Of a DNA stretch of 54,455 bases, positions 45,701-52,568 are shown one piece after another; position 1 is the stretch's first letter; every line of letters begins with the position of its first letter. The position numbers and the translations under genes were made by a program. Source of the DNA: Sphingomonas sanguinis. Its GTDB lineage: Bacteria > Pseudomonadota > Alphaproteobacteria > Sphingomonadales > Sphingomonadaceae. Below the pieces are notes generated by a model that was given only the letters and a program-made list of their open reading frames with translations, searched no databases and was not told the origin of the DNA. Location of the stretch: positions 1 to 54,455 of the forward strand of contig NZ_LDTE01000088.1 of NCBI RefSeq assembly GCF_001476905.1. Reading direction: 5' to 3'.

Positions 45701-45831
45701 ACGTGTTCGACAAGTCGCCGCCGATCGTCCCCAATTCCTATCAGGTCGCGCTGTCGCGCTCCAACACCGCGCCGCAGCGTTACGACGCGCTGGGTCGCCA
45801 GATCGCGATCGGGACCACGATCAACTTCTAA
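42742..45831 (+). CDS. TonB-dependent receptor (large, sphingomonad sugar/glycan type)
   Basis: 1029 aa. A signal peptide (ASWLALSAASLMLVAPAAAQQ) is followed by a TonB-box region EVIVTGTRI, a plug (PLNVEEVLNRLPQV, RTLVLVDGKRLG, LLERVDVLSGGASSVYGSDAISGVVNF) and a barrel ending in F (GTTINF). The plug wording is that of the large CirA/OmpA-like sphingomonad and Caulobacter receptors often induced by sugars or oligosaccharides. Cysteine pairs in extracellular loops (near residues 277-293, 393-415 and 901-910) may form disulfides. AAGGGGAGACCTC directly precedes the ATG. It lies between a divergent glycosylasparaginase and the convergent galactose operon, which makes a glycan-derived cargo reasonable but unproven. 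A strong terminator follows. Confidence 0.92.
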   Translation: MKIQHSASWLALSAASLMLVAPAAAQQVGSTAQDGTTQDDNDSSISADAAQTRAAAISGTPQATSGGEVIVTGTRITRPNLASAAPITSVTRQDIQAQAPLNVEEVLNRLPQVAPDAQSNYADSDGRQRIKLRNLGFERTLVLVDGKRLGTQNGQDTGIIPASLLERVDVLSGGASSVYGSDAISGVVNFILRKDFDGIRVDANYNFYNHLNKDTLVTPIANAAGFPSARGLTNDGGRADLTVTAGKKLLDDRLNVSGFFNYRQADLVQNGARSYAACPVAQLTKDSALSCSPLSTYSRSGFVSPVSGPNANAQYVNNPDGSRTFVPWGPGAGNAANPYDDVSFQRANERYTAGGFVNFKIAPEVEIYGDGIWFRDTSENPTPRRVYAYSVQGTTPYQVNCDNPFLSGGQASALGCAPGSTGYVPLDVRYRFDGQPAQADRFVNMGFRASGGVRGNIGDAWSYDVGGVYARNQQDWYLGPTSQNDRVNRALDVVSVNGTPTCRSVVNGTDPSCIPFDAFRAGSGSNALTNYLFSSGATGQRRTITQLFDAIAVVNGDLTKYGIKSPWADEGLAVSLGTEYRKDRLISTADAGFVDQFGDQDARLSQDVWESNIEVQAPLIQNKPFAHLLQTNGGFRVSKYSSNPKSFSTWKVEGLYAPVADITFRASYNKAQRAPTVIEIRQATQINYGRNATLTDFCAPVSRTLPDGTVTTTPLGSRELCSKTGLADNLYGSASLLCPTEGCTTRTGGFTADPETAYTLTYGLVVKPSFIPGLVFSADRYQIRLVNSLGYNGADYYLQGCLASNGDPFFCNGIVRDPTTGSIANAPAGNPSSGFVRQGTTNYYRSLAYGWDFQGQYSLDLKNAGRIDWGFNGSLSTLAGGQDSPLRRQYNCSGYFSNGISCGQLIPKWMHTLRTTWTTADRVFNVSFNWRYTGSLTTANNSGNPDIGGTPERFQNTFARISPQSYFDLALSWNIARKFAFRIIANNVFDKSPPIVPNSYQVALSRSNTAPQRYDALGRQIAIGTTINF

Positions 45832-45880
45832 CCTTCCCCCCGGCGAGAGGCTTCGGCCTTTCGCTCATCCCCGAACTGAA

Positions 45881-45919
45881 AAGGCCGGTCGTCCCGCGGG
45901 ACAACCGGCCTTCTTTTTT
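45881..45919 (+). terminator. strong intrinsic terminator after the TonB receptor
   Basis: AAGGCCGGT (45881-45889) pairs with ACCGGCCTT (45904-45912), with GTCCC/GGGAC inside, then CTTTTTT. The upstream AAAA would also give a U run on the other strand, so it can serve the leftward gal gene as well. Confidence 0.92.
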
Positions 45920-45945
45920 CCTATCCCGATCCGGTCGGGTGTGAC

Positions 45946-46887
45946 TTATTCCACGAAGTCTTCCACCTCACGCCGCTGGCCGCGCATGAAGGCGTCGGCG
46001 ACATGGCGCAGGGGAGCGATGTCGACGTCCGAGCGCCCGCCCTTCACCAGTTCGGCGAAGCGCGCGTACAGGCCCGGATATTCGCCGTGCAGCCCCTCTT
46101 CCCGATGCGGGGTCGTGCCGTCGGGCAGGGTCAGTACCGCGCCGCCCTCGGCCAGCTTCAGCGTGCCGTCGGTCGTCTCGACGACGATGTCCCAGCTCTG
46201 ATGGCCTTCCTGCCGCCAGTCGAGGTCGAGGGTCACTGGCGTGCCGTCGGTCGTGCGGAACGCCACATCGGCGGCGATCGGCGCGTCGCGATTGGCGGGG
46301 AAATCCAGCGTCGCACGCTCGATGAAGAAGGGCTGCGGCATGATGTGCGTCGCGATCGACAGCGCGTTGATGCCGGGATCGAACACGCCGAAGCCGCCCG
46401 CTTCCCAAATCCAGGCCTGGCCGGGATGCCATTGGCGCACATCCTCGCGCCAGATGATCGCGGCCGAGGTGACCTTGCGGGTCGACAGCCATTCGCGCGC
46501 GGGCTCGACGCCCAGTGCGTAACGCGAGTGCCAGCTGGCGAACAGGGTGACGCCCGCCTTGGCCGCCAGCTCCTCCAGCACCGCGACTTCGGCCAGCGTC
46601 GCGCCCGGCGGCTTTTCAAGGAAGACGTGCCAGTTGTTGGCCAGCGCGGCGGCGGCGATGGCGTGGCGGACCTGGGGCGGGGTGCACAGCGCCACCGCAT
46701 CGACCGTCACATCGCTTTTGGCGAGTTCGTCGATGTCGTGGAAGTGCGGCACACCCTCGACCCCGTTGGGCGAGCGGCTGACGGTCGCGACCAGCTCGAA
46801 GGCCGGGTTGCCTGCGATGGCGGGGACATGCTGGTCATGGGCGATCTTGCCCATGCCGACCAGCGCGAGGCGGATCGTGTCGGTCAT
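45946..46887 (-). CDS. gal: D-galactose 1-dehydrogenase, Gfo/Idh/MocA family
   Basis: 313 aa. The NAD(P)-binding Rossmann start is LALVGMGKIAHDQHVPAI. VFLEKPPGATLAE contains the family EKP motif, and WREDVRQWHPGQAWIWEAGGFGVFDPGINALSIATHI closely resembles Pseudomonas fluorescens galactose dehydrogenase as I recall it. It oxidises D-galactose to galactono-lactone, the first step of the De Ley-Doudoroff pathway. The ATG at 46887 lies five bases after the dgoA stop; a longer frame to 47007 runs into dgoA and is not used. Its position beside dgoA and dgoK supports galactose over related sugars such as arabinose or fucose, on which such enzymes can also act. Confidence 0.87.
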   Translation of the reverse strand: MTDTIRLALVGMGKIAHDQHVPAIAGNPAFELVATVSRSPNGVEGVPHFHDIDELAKSDVTVDAVALCTPPQVRHAIAAAALANNWHVFLEKPPGATLAEVAVLEELAAKAGVTLFASWHSRYALGVEPAREWLSTRKVTSAAIIWREDVRQWHPGQAWIWEAGGFGVFDPGINALSIATHIMPQPFFIERATLDFPANRDAPIAADVAFRTTDGTPVTLDLDWRQEGHQSWDIVVETTDGTLKLAEGGAVLTLPDGTTPHREEGLHGEYPGLYARFAELVKGGRSDVDIAPLRHVADAFMRGQRREVEDFVE

Positions 46888-46892
46888 CGGTA

Positions 46893-47522
46893 TCAGCGTG
46901 CCTTTTCGACATAAGCGCGCGCCGACACGGCGACATCCGCCGCCGGCTTGCCCGCGCGATAAAGATTGGAGCCCAGGCCGAACCCGTCCGCGCCGTGCGC
47001 GCGCCATTCGGCCATGTTGTCGGGCGTGATGCCGCCGACCGCTAGCACCGCGACGTCGCGCGGCAGGACGGCGCGCTGCGCCTTCAGGAAGGTGGGCGAG
47101 GCGCCCTCGGCGGGGAACAGCTTCAGGCCATGCGCACCGGCCTTCAGCGCGGCGAAGGCCTCGGACGGGGTGAAATAGCCGGGCAGGGAGATCAGCCCTT
47201 GCGCGACGCTGTGCGCGATGACCTCGACATCGGTGTTGGGCGAGACGATCAGGGTGCCGCCCGCCGCCTTCACCCGGTCGACCTGTTCGGTGGTCAGGAC
47301 CGTGCCCGCACCCACGATCGCCTTGTCCCCGACATGCGCCGCGATCGCCGCGATGCTGTCATAGGGATCGGGTGAGTTGAGCGGCACCTCGATCAGGGTG
47401 AAGCCCGCCTCGACCAGCGCGTCGGCGACGGGGATCGCTTCGGCGGGCGTCAGGCCCCGCAGGATGGCGACCAGCGGGCAGGCGGCAAAGGCCTTGGCAA
47501 AGTTCTCGGCGGGGTCGGTCAT
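46893..47522 (-). CDS. dgoA: 2-dehydro-3-deoxy-6-phosphogalactonate aldolase
   Basis: 209 aa class I aldolase of the KDPG/KDPGal family. LVAILRG (R22), LIEVPLNS (E45, acid/base) and HGLKLFPAE (K134, Schiff-base lysine) are in place; the E-K spacing of 89 equals that of E. coli DgoA (37/126). LNSPDP in place of the LRTP of Eda-type enzymes supports galactonate over gluconate. It splits KDPGal to pyruvate and glyceraldehyde-3-phosphate in the cytoplasm. The ATG at 47522 overlaps the dgoK stop (ATGA). An open frame continues far upstream inside dgoK but is not a fusion. Confidence 0.93.
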   Translation of the reverse strand: MTDPAENFAKAFAACPLVAILRGLTPAEAIPVADALVEAGFTLIEVPLNSPDPYDSIAAIAAHVGDKAIVGAGTVLTTEQVDRVKAAGGTLIVSPNTDVEVIAHSVAQGLISLPGYFTPSEAFAALKAGAHGLKLFPAEGASPTFLKAQRAVLPRDVAVLAVGGITPDNMAEWRAHGADGFGLGSNLYRAGKPAADVAVSARAYVEKAR

Positions 47523-48418
47523 GACAAATGCTCCCGAATGGCGTGAAGTCCGGCAAGGAAACCGGCATGGCTGTCGAGCGCGACGACGGTGCCGCCGCGT
47601 GCCTCGATGCCGATGGTGTAGAGGTCGGCCAGCAGCCCGCTGGACAAGAGATGGACCGTCTGACCCGCCATGTCCGGCACCGCGCCGATGTCGCTGCCGA
47701 TCAGCAGGCCGCTGGCATAGGATGCCGCATCGTCGGCGGCGATCCGGCCAAGCAGGACCGAGGCGCGCACCCCAAATAGCGCCGCCGTCAGGTCGCAGGC
47801 GCCCGCCCCGCGCGACAGGCCGTCGCGAAAGGCCGGGCCGTCCGCGACCGGGCCGTCGAGCATTCCGGCCAGGATGCCATGTCCTTTGACCAGCGCGAAC
47901 AGCTCGCCGGTCATGGTGGTGGCGAAATCCGTGATCCGACCGCCCGTGACGCGCACCCATTTGTTGTGCGTGCCGGGCTGGGCGAACAGGGCGTCCGCAG
48001 GCGCGAGCCCGGCGGCGACCGCACCCAACACCTGAACCTCTTCGCCGCGCATCACATCGGCGCGTGTGTCGGTCAGCAGCGAAACGCCGGGGACGATCGT
48101 GACGTCCAGTTCGGGAATCCGCGTCGCGGCCCCGGCCAGCGTCGGAAGATCGGCGGGGGCGGGGACATAGGCGGCCTCTCGCCAGCCGCGTGTCGATCCG
48201 ACCATGCCCGCCGCGATGATCGGCAAGGCACCGAAGCGCACGCGGATCGCGGCGATCTCGTTGGGATAGTCGCCGGGGGCCATGGCGAGCACCCCGCGAT
48301 CGTCGCGCACCGTGTCTAGCACGGCGCCATCCGCCGTCAGGACATAGATTCGCCGATTGGTCGTGCCCCAGTCGATCGCGATATAAGCGGGCGTCACGTC
48401 TGATGACACGGCGGGCAC
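47519..48418 (-). CDS. dgoK: 2-dehydro-3-deoxygalactonokinase
   Basis: 299 aa sugar kinase of the ASKHA fold. The phosphate-1 loop is AIDWGTTNRRIYVL, followed by the family signatures AAGMVGSTRGWREA, FAQPGTHNKWVRV and TTMTGELFALV. It phosphorylates 2-keto-3-deoxygalactonate ahead of DgoA. Start is GTG at 48418 with an excellent AAGGAGAGG five bases upstream; an in-frame ATG at 48505 lies beyond the promoter. It is the first gene of a leftward three-gene operon. The operator TTGTCCTACAA covers the -10 element 29 bases upstream. Galactonate dehydratase and lactonase, needed to complete the pathway, are not in the window. Confidence 0.93.
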   Translation of the reverse strand: MPAVSSDVTPAYIAIDWGTTNRRIYVLTADGAVLDTVRDDRGVLAMAPGDYPNEIAAIRVRFGALPIIAAGMVGSTRGWREAAYVPAPADLPTLAGAATRIPELDVTIVPGVSLLTDTRADVMRGEEVQVLGAVAAGLAPADALFAQPGTHNKWVRVTGGRITDFATTMTGELFALVKGHGILAGMLDGPVADGPAFRDGLSRGAGACDLTAALFGVRASVLLGRIAADDAASYASGLLIGSDIGAVPDMAGQTVHLLSSGLLADLYTIGIEARGGTVVALDSHAGFLAGLHAIREHLS

Positions 48419-48446
48419 GGCCTCTCCTTGGTATTTTGTGAGAGGA

Positions 48447-48475
48447 TTTGTAGGACAATAAAATCGGCCGCGCAA
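48447..48475 (-). promoter_or_regulatory. dgoK-dgoA-gal promoter overlapped by a GntR-like operator
   Basis: Read leftward, TTGCGC (48475-48470), a 17-base spacer and TACAAA (48452-48447) form a promoter. TTGT-cct-ACAA (48458-48448) is a perfect palindrome across the -10 box. GntR/FCD repressors of sugar-acid operons bind sites of this TTGT-N3-ACAA pattern. No regulator gene is in the window. Confidence 0.6.
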
Positions 48476-48578
48476 GCAGTCGGGTACAAGGAATTTTGCC
48501 AGCAAAAGCGATGTCCGACTGCGTTACGGGCGGCTCCGGGGGATGACGCGAGAACTCGGACGGCTTACATCGCTCGCC

Positions 48579-49073
48579 ATGTATCAGTTCGACATCACCG
48601 CCGGATCGAAGGCGGAGCTTTACCGGGACCTCCACGCCGCGCTCGACGCGCTGACCGCGGGCGAGGACGATGCCGTCGCCAACATGGCCAATGCCGCCGC
48701 GCTGATCGGGCAATATCTGCCCGATCTCAACTGGTCGGGTTTCTACCGCATGGTCGCGGGGGAATTGGTGCTCGGCCCCTTCCAGGGGAAGGCCGCGTGC
48801 ATCCGCATTCCGGTCGGCAAGGGCGTGTGCGGCGCGGCCGTGGCCGAGGCGAAGACGCAGCGTGTGGCCGATGTTCATGCCTTTCCCGGCCATATCGCCT
48901 GCGATGCGGCTAGCCGGTCGGAACTGGTCGTGCCGATCGTGCATGATGGCGTGGTGATCGGTGTCCTCGACCTCGACAGCCCCGAGCCGGATCGGTTCGA
49001 CGAAGAGGATCAGGCGGGGTGCGAGGCGTTGATGGCGCTGCTTGCTCCGCGTCTTGCCAGCAGAGTGGGCTGA
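48579..49073 (+). CDS. msrC: free methionine-(R)-sulfoxide reductase (GAF domain)
   Basis: 164 aa, a single GAF domain. The three redox cysteines are C74 (KAACIRIP), C84 (GKGVCGAAV) and C108 (GHIACDAAS), at the same 10- and 34-residue spacings as E. coli fRMsr (84/94/118). It repairs oxidised free methionine in the cytoplasm at the expense of thioredoxin. The ATG at 48579 (MYQFDITAGSK) gives the family length; an in-frame ATG at 48543 adds 12 unconserved residues but has a GGGGG just before it, so it stays possible. It diverges from the galactose operon. Confidence 0.93.
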   Translation: MYQFDITAGSKAELYRDLHAALDALTAGEDDAVANMANAAALIGQYLPDLNWSGFYRMVAGELVLGPFQGKAACIRIPVGKGVCGAAVAEAKTQRVADVHAFPGHIACDAASRSELVVPIVHDGVVIGVLDLDSPEPDRFDEEDQAGCEALMALLAPRLASRVG

Positions 49074-49203
49074 GCCGCGGCTTGACCCGATTCGGGACGA
49101 GTCCCGGCGCTATCGGCGGAAAGGGCGCGCTGGTATAAACCTTGTTGCGGTTGAGGCGTTTGGGGGAGCGTCATCGAACGAATACAGGGGATATTGACAC
49201 GCC

Positions 49204-50190
49204 ATGCGGCCCTTTTCGCATCTCTCCGCCCTTATCATCGCGATGCCCCTGGCCTTGACGCTGAACGCTCCGGCGATGGCGCAGGCGGGCGCACGATATC
49301 CCCGACCCCATTTCGACGCGCCGCCCCCACCGCCGGGCCAGCCCATCGTTACGACAACCAGCACCGTGGGAACGCCAACCATGCGCGGTCAGCGCTGGGG
49401 CAGCCGGGTCGGCGGGCGCTGGTGGGGCGGCGCGAATGCGCCGGGTGGCTGGCGCGCGTATCGGCGTCCGGTGCGCGGCATGGTCATGCCATCCTATTGG
49501 AACGACCCTCGCTTCGGTGTGGAGGATTGGGCGGTCTACACCCTGCCGCAGCCGCCGGTCGGCTATCACTGGTCGCGTTACTATGACGATGCCGTTCTGA
49601 TCGACCCGCGTGGGTCGGTATATGACAGCGTCTATGGGGTCGACTGGGACGGCACGAGCCAGCCCGGCTATGCGGGCCCCGGCTATCCGCCGCGGGTCCG
49701 GCGCGATGATGGCCTCGGCGGTGCCGCGATCGGTGCGGTGGCGGGCGGTGTCGCGGGCAATCTGGTTGCAGGGCGCGGCAACCGGCTGGGCGGTACGCTG
49801 ATCGGTGCAGGCGTCGGCGCGGCGGCAGGCTATGCGATCGACCGGGCCGAGGATCGGCGGCGGGGCATGGCACCCGGCTATGACGATTATGGCCGCTCTG
49901 GTTATGACGGGGATTACGGTTATCGGGATGACTATTCGCCGCCGCCCGCCATGGGGCGGCGTATCGTCACGCGCGACGGCACGACGGTGACCACCACGAC
50001 CACGGTCGGCACACTGGCCTCCGGACGGCCGGGATATTATGACGCCGGATATTATTATCCTGCTCCCACCGTTACCACGATTGTGGTACAGGGTGCCCCG
50101 GTTACCACGACAACGACGACCACCACGACCGAGATCGTGCGCGCGGCCCCGCGCCGGGCGTCGGTGCGCAGCAAGCTGGTTCGTCGCTAA
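49204..50190 (+). CDS. exported RcnB-like / glycine-zipper protein
   Basis: 328 aa. A Sec signal peptide (LSALIIAMPLALTLNAPAMAQA) leads to a proline-rich linker. Residues about 90-140 (MPSYWNDPRFGVEDWAVYTLPQPPVGYHWSRYYDDAVLIDPRGSVYDSVY) match the RcnB family (periplasmic, linked to Ni/Co homeostasis in E. coli). A glycine zipper follows at about 175-220 (GAAIGAVAGGVAGNLVAG...GGTLIGAGVGAAAGYAID), which usually inserts in or spans a membrane. The C-terminal 100 residues are Tyr/Asp-rich, then have two runs of seven to ten threonines. Sphingomonads carry several such proteins, function untested. Start at 49204 lacks a strong ribosome binding site. Confidence 0.78.
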   Translation: MRPFSHLSALIIAMPLALTLNAPAMAQAGARYPRPHFDAPPPPPGQPIVTTTSTVGTPTMRGQRWGSRVGGRWWGGANAPGGWRAYRRPVRGMVMPSYWNDPRFGVEDWAVYTLPQPPVGYHWSRYYDDAVLIDPRGSVYDSVYGVDWDGTSQPGYAGPGYPPRVRRDDGLGGAAIGAVAGGVAGNLVAGRGNRLGGTLIGAGVGAAAGYAIDRAEDRRRGMAPGYDDYGRSGYDGDYGYRDDYSPPPAMGRRIVTRDGTTVTTTTTVGTLASGRPGYYDAGYYYPAPTVTTIVVQGAPVTTTTTTTTTEIVRAAPRRASVRSKLVRR

Positions 50191-50213
50191 AGCGTTCCCC
50201 CAGGGGGGGATAT

Positions 50214-50279
50214 CGCCCCGAGAGACGCCGGGTCGATAATTGGGATGCCGCTCCGTTCCACTCCCTCGGGGCGGCATCC
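50214..50279 (+). terminator. terminator hairpin with a competing stem after the RcnB-like gene
   Basis: GGATGCCGC (50243-50251) pairs with GCGGCATCC (50271-50279), followed by TTTC. A second perfect 9-bp pairing, CGCCCCGAG (50214-50222) with CTCGGGGCG (50265-50273), uses three of the same bases, so the two stems exclude each other. The region separates convergent genes. Confidence 0.6.
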
Positions 50280-50304
50280 TTTCACTTCCGCCATCAATCG
50301 CGAA

Positions 50305-51567
50305 TTAGCGACCGCCAAAGGTGACCAGGCTCTCCGCTCCGTCGGCCGCGATGGCGGACACGCCCACGAAATGATCGTCAACCGGCACCTGGGTCAGCAG
50401 GGCTTTGGTTTCGGTCACGTCCTTCGACTGGGTCCAGTCAGCGACATCATCGCGCCGCCAGTGGATGCGGTAGCGGACCGCGCCCGGCACCGGCGTCCAC
50501 TCCACCTGGGTGTCGCGGGATAGCGCGCCGCTGATCGTCACCTTGTCGGGCGCGGGCGGCGCGGCGGCCAACCGGGCGAGCGTCGCGATATTGATCGCGG
50601 TGACCTTAGCCAGATAGGGGAAGTCCATCTTGTCGATAGTGTCGCCGTACGCGACATTTCCTTCTTTGCGCAGGTCCTGATGCTGCGCGTCCCAATCCTC
50701 ATTGGCGACCGAGAAGCGGATGGCGGGATAGCCGAGCTTCAGGAAGGGTTCGTGATCGCCGCCGCGCCCGAAGCGGTCGGGGCGGCGGTCGAGAAACACG
50801 TCCAGCCCACCCAGCTTGTCGGCCACGCCATCGATCGCCTTGGCCAGTGCGCGGCTGGGGCCATCATCCTCGCCGCCATTGCCGCGCCGCTGAAGCTGTT
50901 GGGGCAGGTCTTCGGAGGCGCGGATGCCCTCGGAAAAGACGCGGACCCAGCGTGCCTCGCGGACGCCGCCCTGGCCGACGGTGTTGCCGACAATATCGTT
51001 GTTCAGCATCGCCGAGACGCGCCAGCCCCGCGCCTTGGCGGTGTCGGCGAGCAGGGTGGAGCCCCACAGCCCCTGTTCCTCGCCCGAGAAAACGGCATAG
51101 ACGATGGTGGCATCGAACTGCCGCTTGGACAGTTGGCGGGCGGCCTCCAGCACCAGCGCCACGCCCGAGGCATCGTCATTGGCCCCCGGCGCGTCGGAGG
51201 TCGCGTCCATGACATCGGTCACGCGGCTGTCGATATGCGCGCCGACGATGACGACGCGGTTCGGGTCGCGCCCGCGCTGGATGCCCAGCACATCCTCGAC
51301 CATCACCCCGTTCGGCGCGCGCGGGCCGGTGAAGCGGCGGTTGATCCGCTCGACACTGATGCAGCCGTTACAGCCCTGGCCTATCGTCTCGAACTGTCTC
51401 GCGGTCCAGTCGCGCGCCGCGCCGATGCCGCGCTTGGGATCGGTGGTGGACGAGGCGGTGTGGCGCGTGCCGAAGCCGACCAGCGTTTCGACATCCGCCT
51501 TCAGCCGGGCGGGGGAGGGCGCGGCGGCGGGCGTCGCGGCGGCGGCAAGCAGAAGCGGGAGGATCAT
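50305..51567 (-). CDS. M28 family zinc metallopeptidase, exported
   Basis: 420 aa. A short hydrophobic signal (MILPLLLAAAATPAAA) is followed by an M28 aminopeptidase domain with zinc ligands in GAHIDS, PGANDDASG, FSGEEQG and GGDHEPF; DNDIVGN-like LNNDIVGNTVG is also typical. A cysteine pair (GCNGC) and a C-terminal fibronectin-like segment (VEWTPVPGAVRYRIHWRR...FVGVSAIAADG) add to the core. M28 enzymes remove N-terminal residues from periplasmic or extracellular peptides. The ATG at 51567 is chosen because it starts the signal peptide; the longer frame overlaps the SDR gene. It is 67 bases downstream of that gene on the same strand. Confidence 0.9.
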   Translation of the reverse strand: MILPLLLAAAATPAAAPSPARLKADVETLVGFGTRHTASSTTDPKRGIGAARDWTARQFETIGQGCNGCISVERINRRFTGPRAPNGVMVEDVLGIQRGRDPNRVVIVGAHIDSRVTDVMDATSDAPGANDDASGVALVLEAARQLSKRQFDATIVYAVFSGEEQGLWGSTLLADTAKARGWRVSAMLNNDIVGNTVGQGGVREARWVRVFSEGIRASEDLPQQLQRRGNGGEDDGPSRALAKAIDGVADKLGGLDVFLDRRPDRFGRGGDHEPFLKLGYPAIRFSVANEDWDAQHQDLRKEGNVAYGDTIDKMDFPYLAKVTAINIATLARLAAAPPAPDKVTISGALSRDTQVEWTPVPGAVRYRIHWRRDDVADWTQSKDVTETKALLTQVPVDDHFVGVSAIAADGAESLVTFGGR

Positions 51568-51634
51568 CGCGTCAGACTGGCCGAGTGGAAAGGGTGAGGC
51601 AAGGGGCGGACGTCCACTCGGCTCGGCGGGAGGA

Positions 51635-52492
51635 TCAGAGGAAGGGAGTGCCGCCGGTGACGGGGATGGTCGCGCCGCTGATGTAGCTGGCCTCGCCGCT
51701 CGCCAGCAGGACGTAAGGGGGCGCAAGCTCGGCGGGCTGCGCGGCGCGGCCCATCGGCGTTTTCTCGCCGAAGCTCTTCACCGCCTCGGGCGGCATGGTG
51801 GAGGGGATCAGCGGGGTCCATACCGGACCCGGCGCCACCGCGTTGACGCGGATCTTTCGCTCGGCGAGCATCTGGGCCAGCCCGGCGGTGAAATTGTGGA
51901 TCGCGCCCTTGGTCGTCGCGTATGCGAGCAATTGCTGGTTGGGCTTGTCGGCGTTGATCGAGGTCGTGTTGATGATCGACGCGCCTTCGCCCATGTGCGG
52001 CAACGCGGCCTTCACCAGATAAAACATCGCATGGATGTTGGTGGCGAAGGTGATGTTCCACTCCTCGTCGCTGATGTCCTCGACCGCCTGGAAGCTCGCC
52101 TGGTGCGCGGCGTTGTTCACTAGGATATCGACCCGGCCGAAGGTCTGGACGGCGCGCTCGACGATGGTGCGGCAATGCGCCGGATCGCTGACATCGCCGG
52201 GGATCAGCAGCGCCTTGCGGCCCGCCTGTTCGACCAGCCGCTGGGTCTCGGCGGCGTCCTCGTCTTCGGACAGGTACGAGATCACGACGTCCGCGCCCTC
52301 ACGGGCAAAGGCGATGGCGACGGCGCGGCCAATGCCGCTGTCTGCGCCGGTGATGATTGCCTTCTTGTCGGTCAGCTTGCCGTGGCCGACATAGCTGCGC
52401 TCACCATGGTCGGGACGCGGGTCCATCGCCTCGGTCTGGCCGGGCATGTCCTGCTGCTGTTCGGGCTGGGGTGGGGTGGGGCGTTCGCTCAT
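51635..52492 (-). CDS. SDR family oxidoreductase, general-stress type (YghA/YhxC-like)
   Basis: 285 aa. A polar N-terminal extension (MSERPTPPQPEQQQDMPG, PRPDHGERSYVGHGKL) precedes a classical short-chain dehydrogenase: TGADSGIGRA (coenzyme loop), NNAAHQ, catalytic S in NTTSIN and Y-x3-K in YATTKGA, ending VTGGTPFL. The extension plus GSGKL-like linker is typical of the YghA/GSP39 group found with catalase and Dps genes in stress regulons. AAGGAGACACGG precedes the ATG at 52492. A candidate EcfG promoter is directly upstream, which fits a general-stress role. Substrate unknown; aldehydes are reduced by some members. Confidence 0.92.
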   Translation of the reverse strand: MSERPTPPQPEQQQDMPGQTEAMDPRPDHGERSYVGHGKLTDKKAIITGADSGIGRAVAIAFAREGADVVISYLSEDEDAAETQRLVEQAGRKALLIPGDVSDPAHCRTIVERAVQTFGRVDILVNNAAHQASFQAVEDISDEEWNITFATNIHAMFYLVKAALPHMGEGASIINTTSINADKPNQQLLAYATTKGAIHNFTAGLAQMLAERKIRVNAVAPGPVWTPLIPSTMPPEAVKSFGEKTPMGRAAQPAELAPPYVLLASGEASYISGATIPVTGGTPFL

Positions 52493-52516
52493 GGACCGTG
52501 TCTCCTTGACCCACCC

Positions 52517-52542
52517 AATGGACGGGTAAGGAGCGGCGTTCC
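52517..52542 (-). promoter_or_regulatory. candidate EcfG (general stress sigma) promoter of the SDR gene
   Basis: Read leftward, GGAACG (52542-52537), 16 bases, then CATT (52520-52517). The alphaproteobacterial EcfG consensus is GGAACC-N16-CGTT, so each box has one mismatch. The start site would be near 52510, just before the Shine-Dalgarno. Confidence 0.45.
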
Positions 52543-52568
52543 GAAGAAAACCATTATCTTAAAGCGTA

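Noticed and set aside
46893..48944. Apparent 683-codon fusion containing dgoA
   Set aside because: Only the last 209 codons resemble a protein family. The upstream part lies out of frame inside dgoK and across its promoter, so the ATG at 47522 with the ATGA overlap is the true start.
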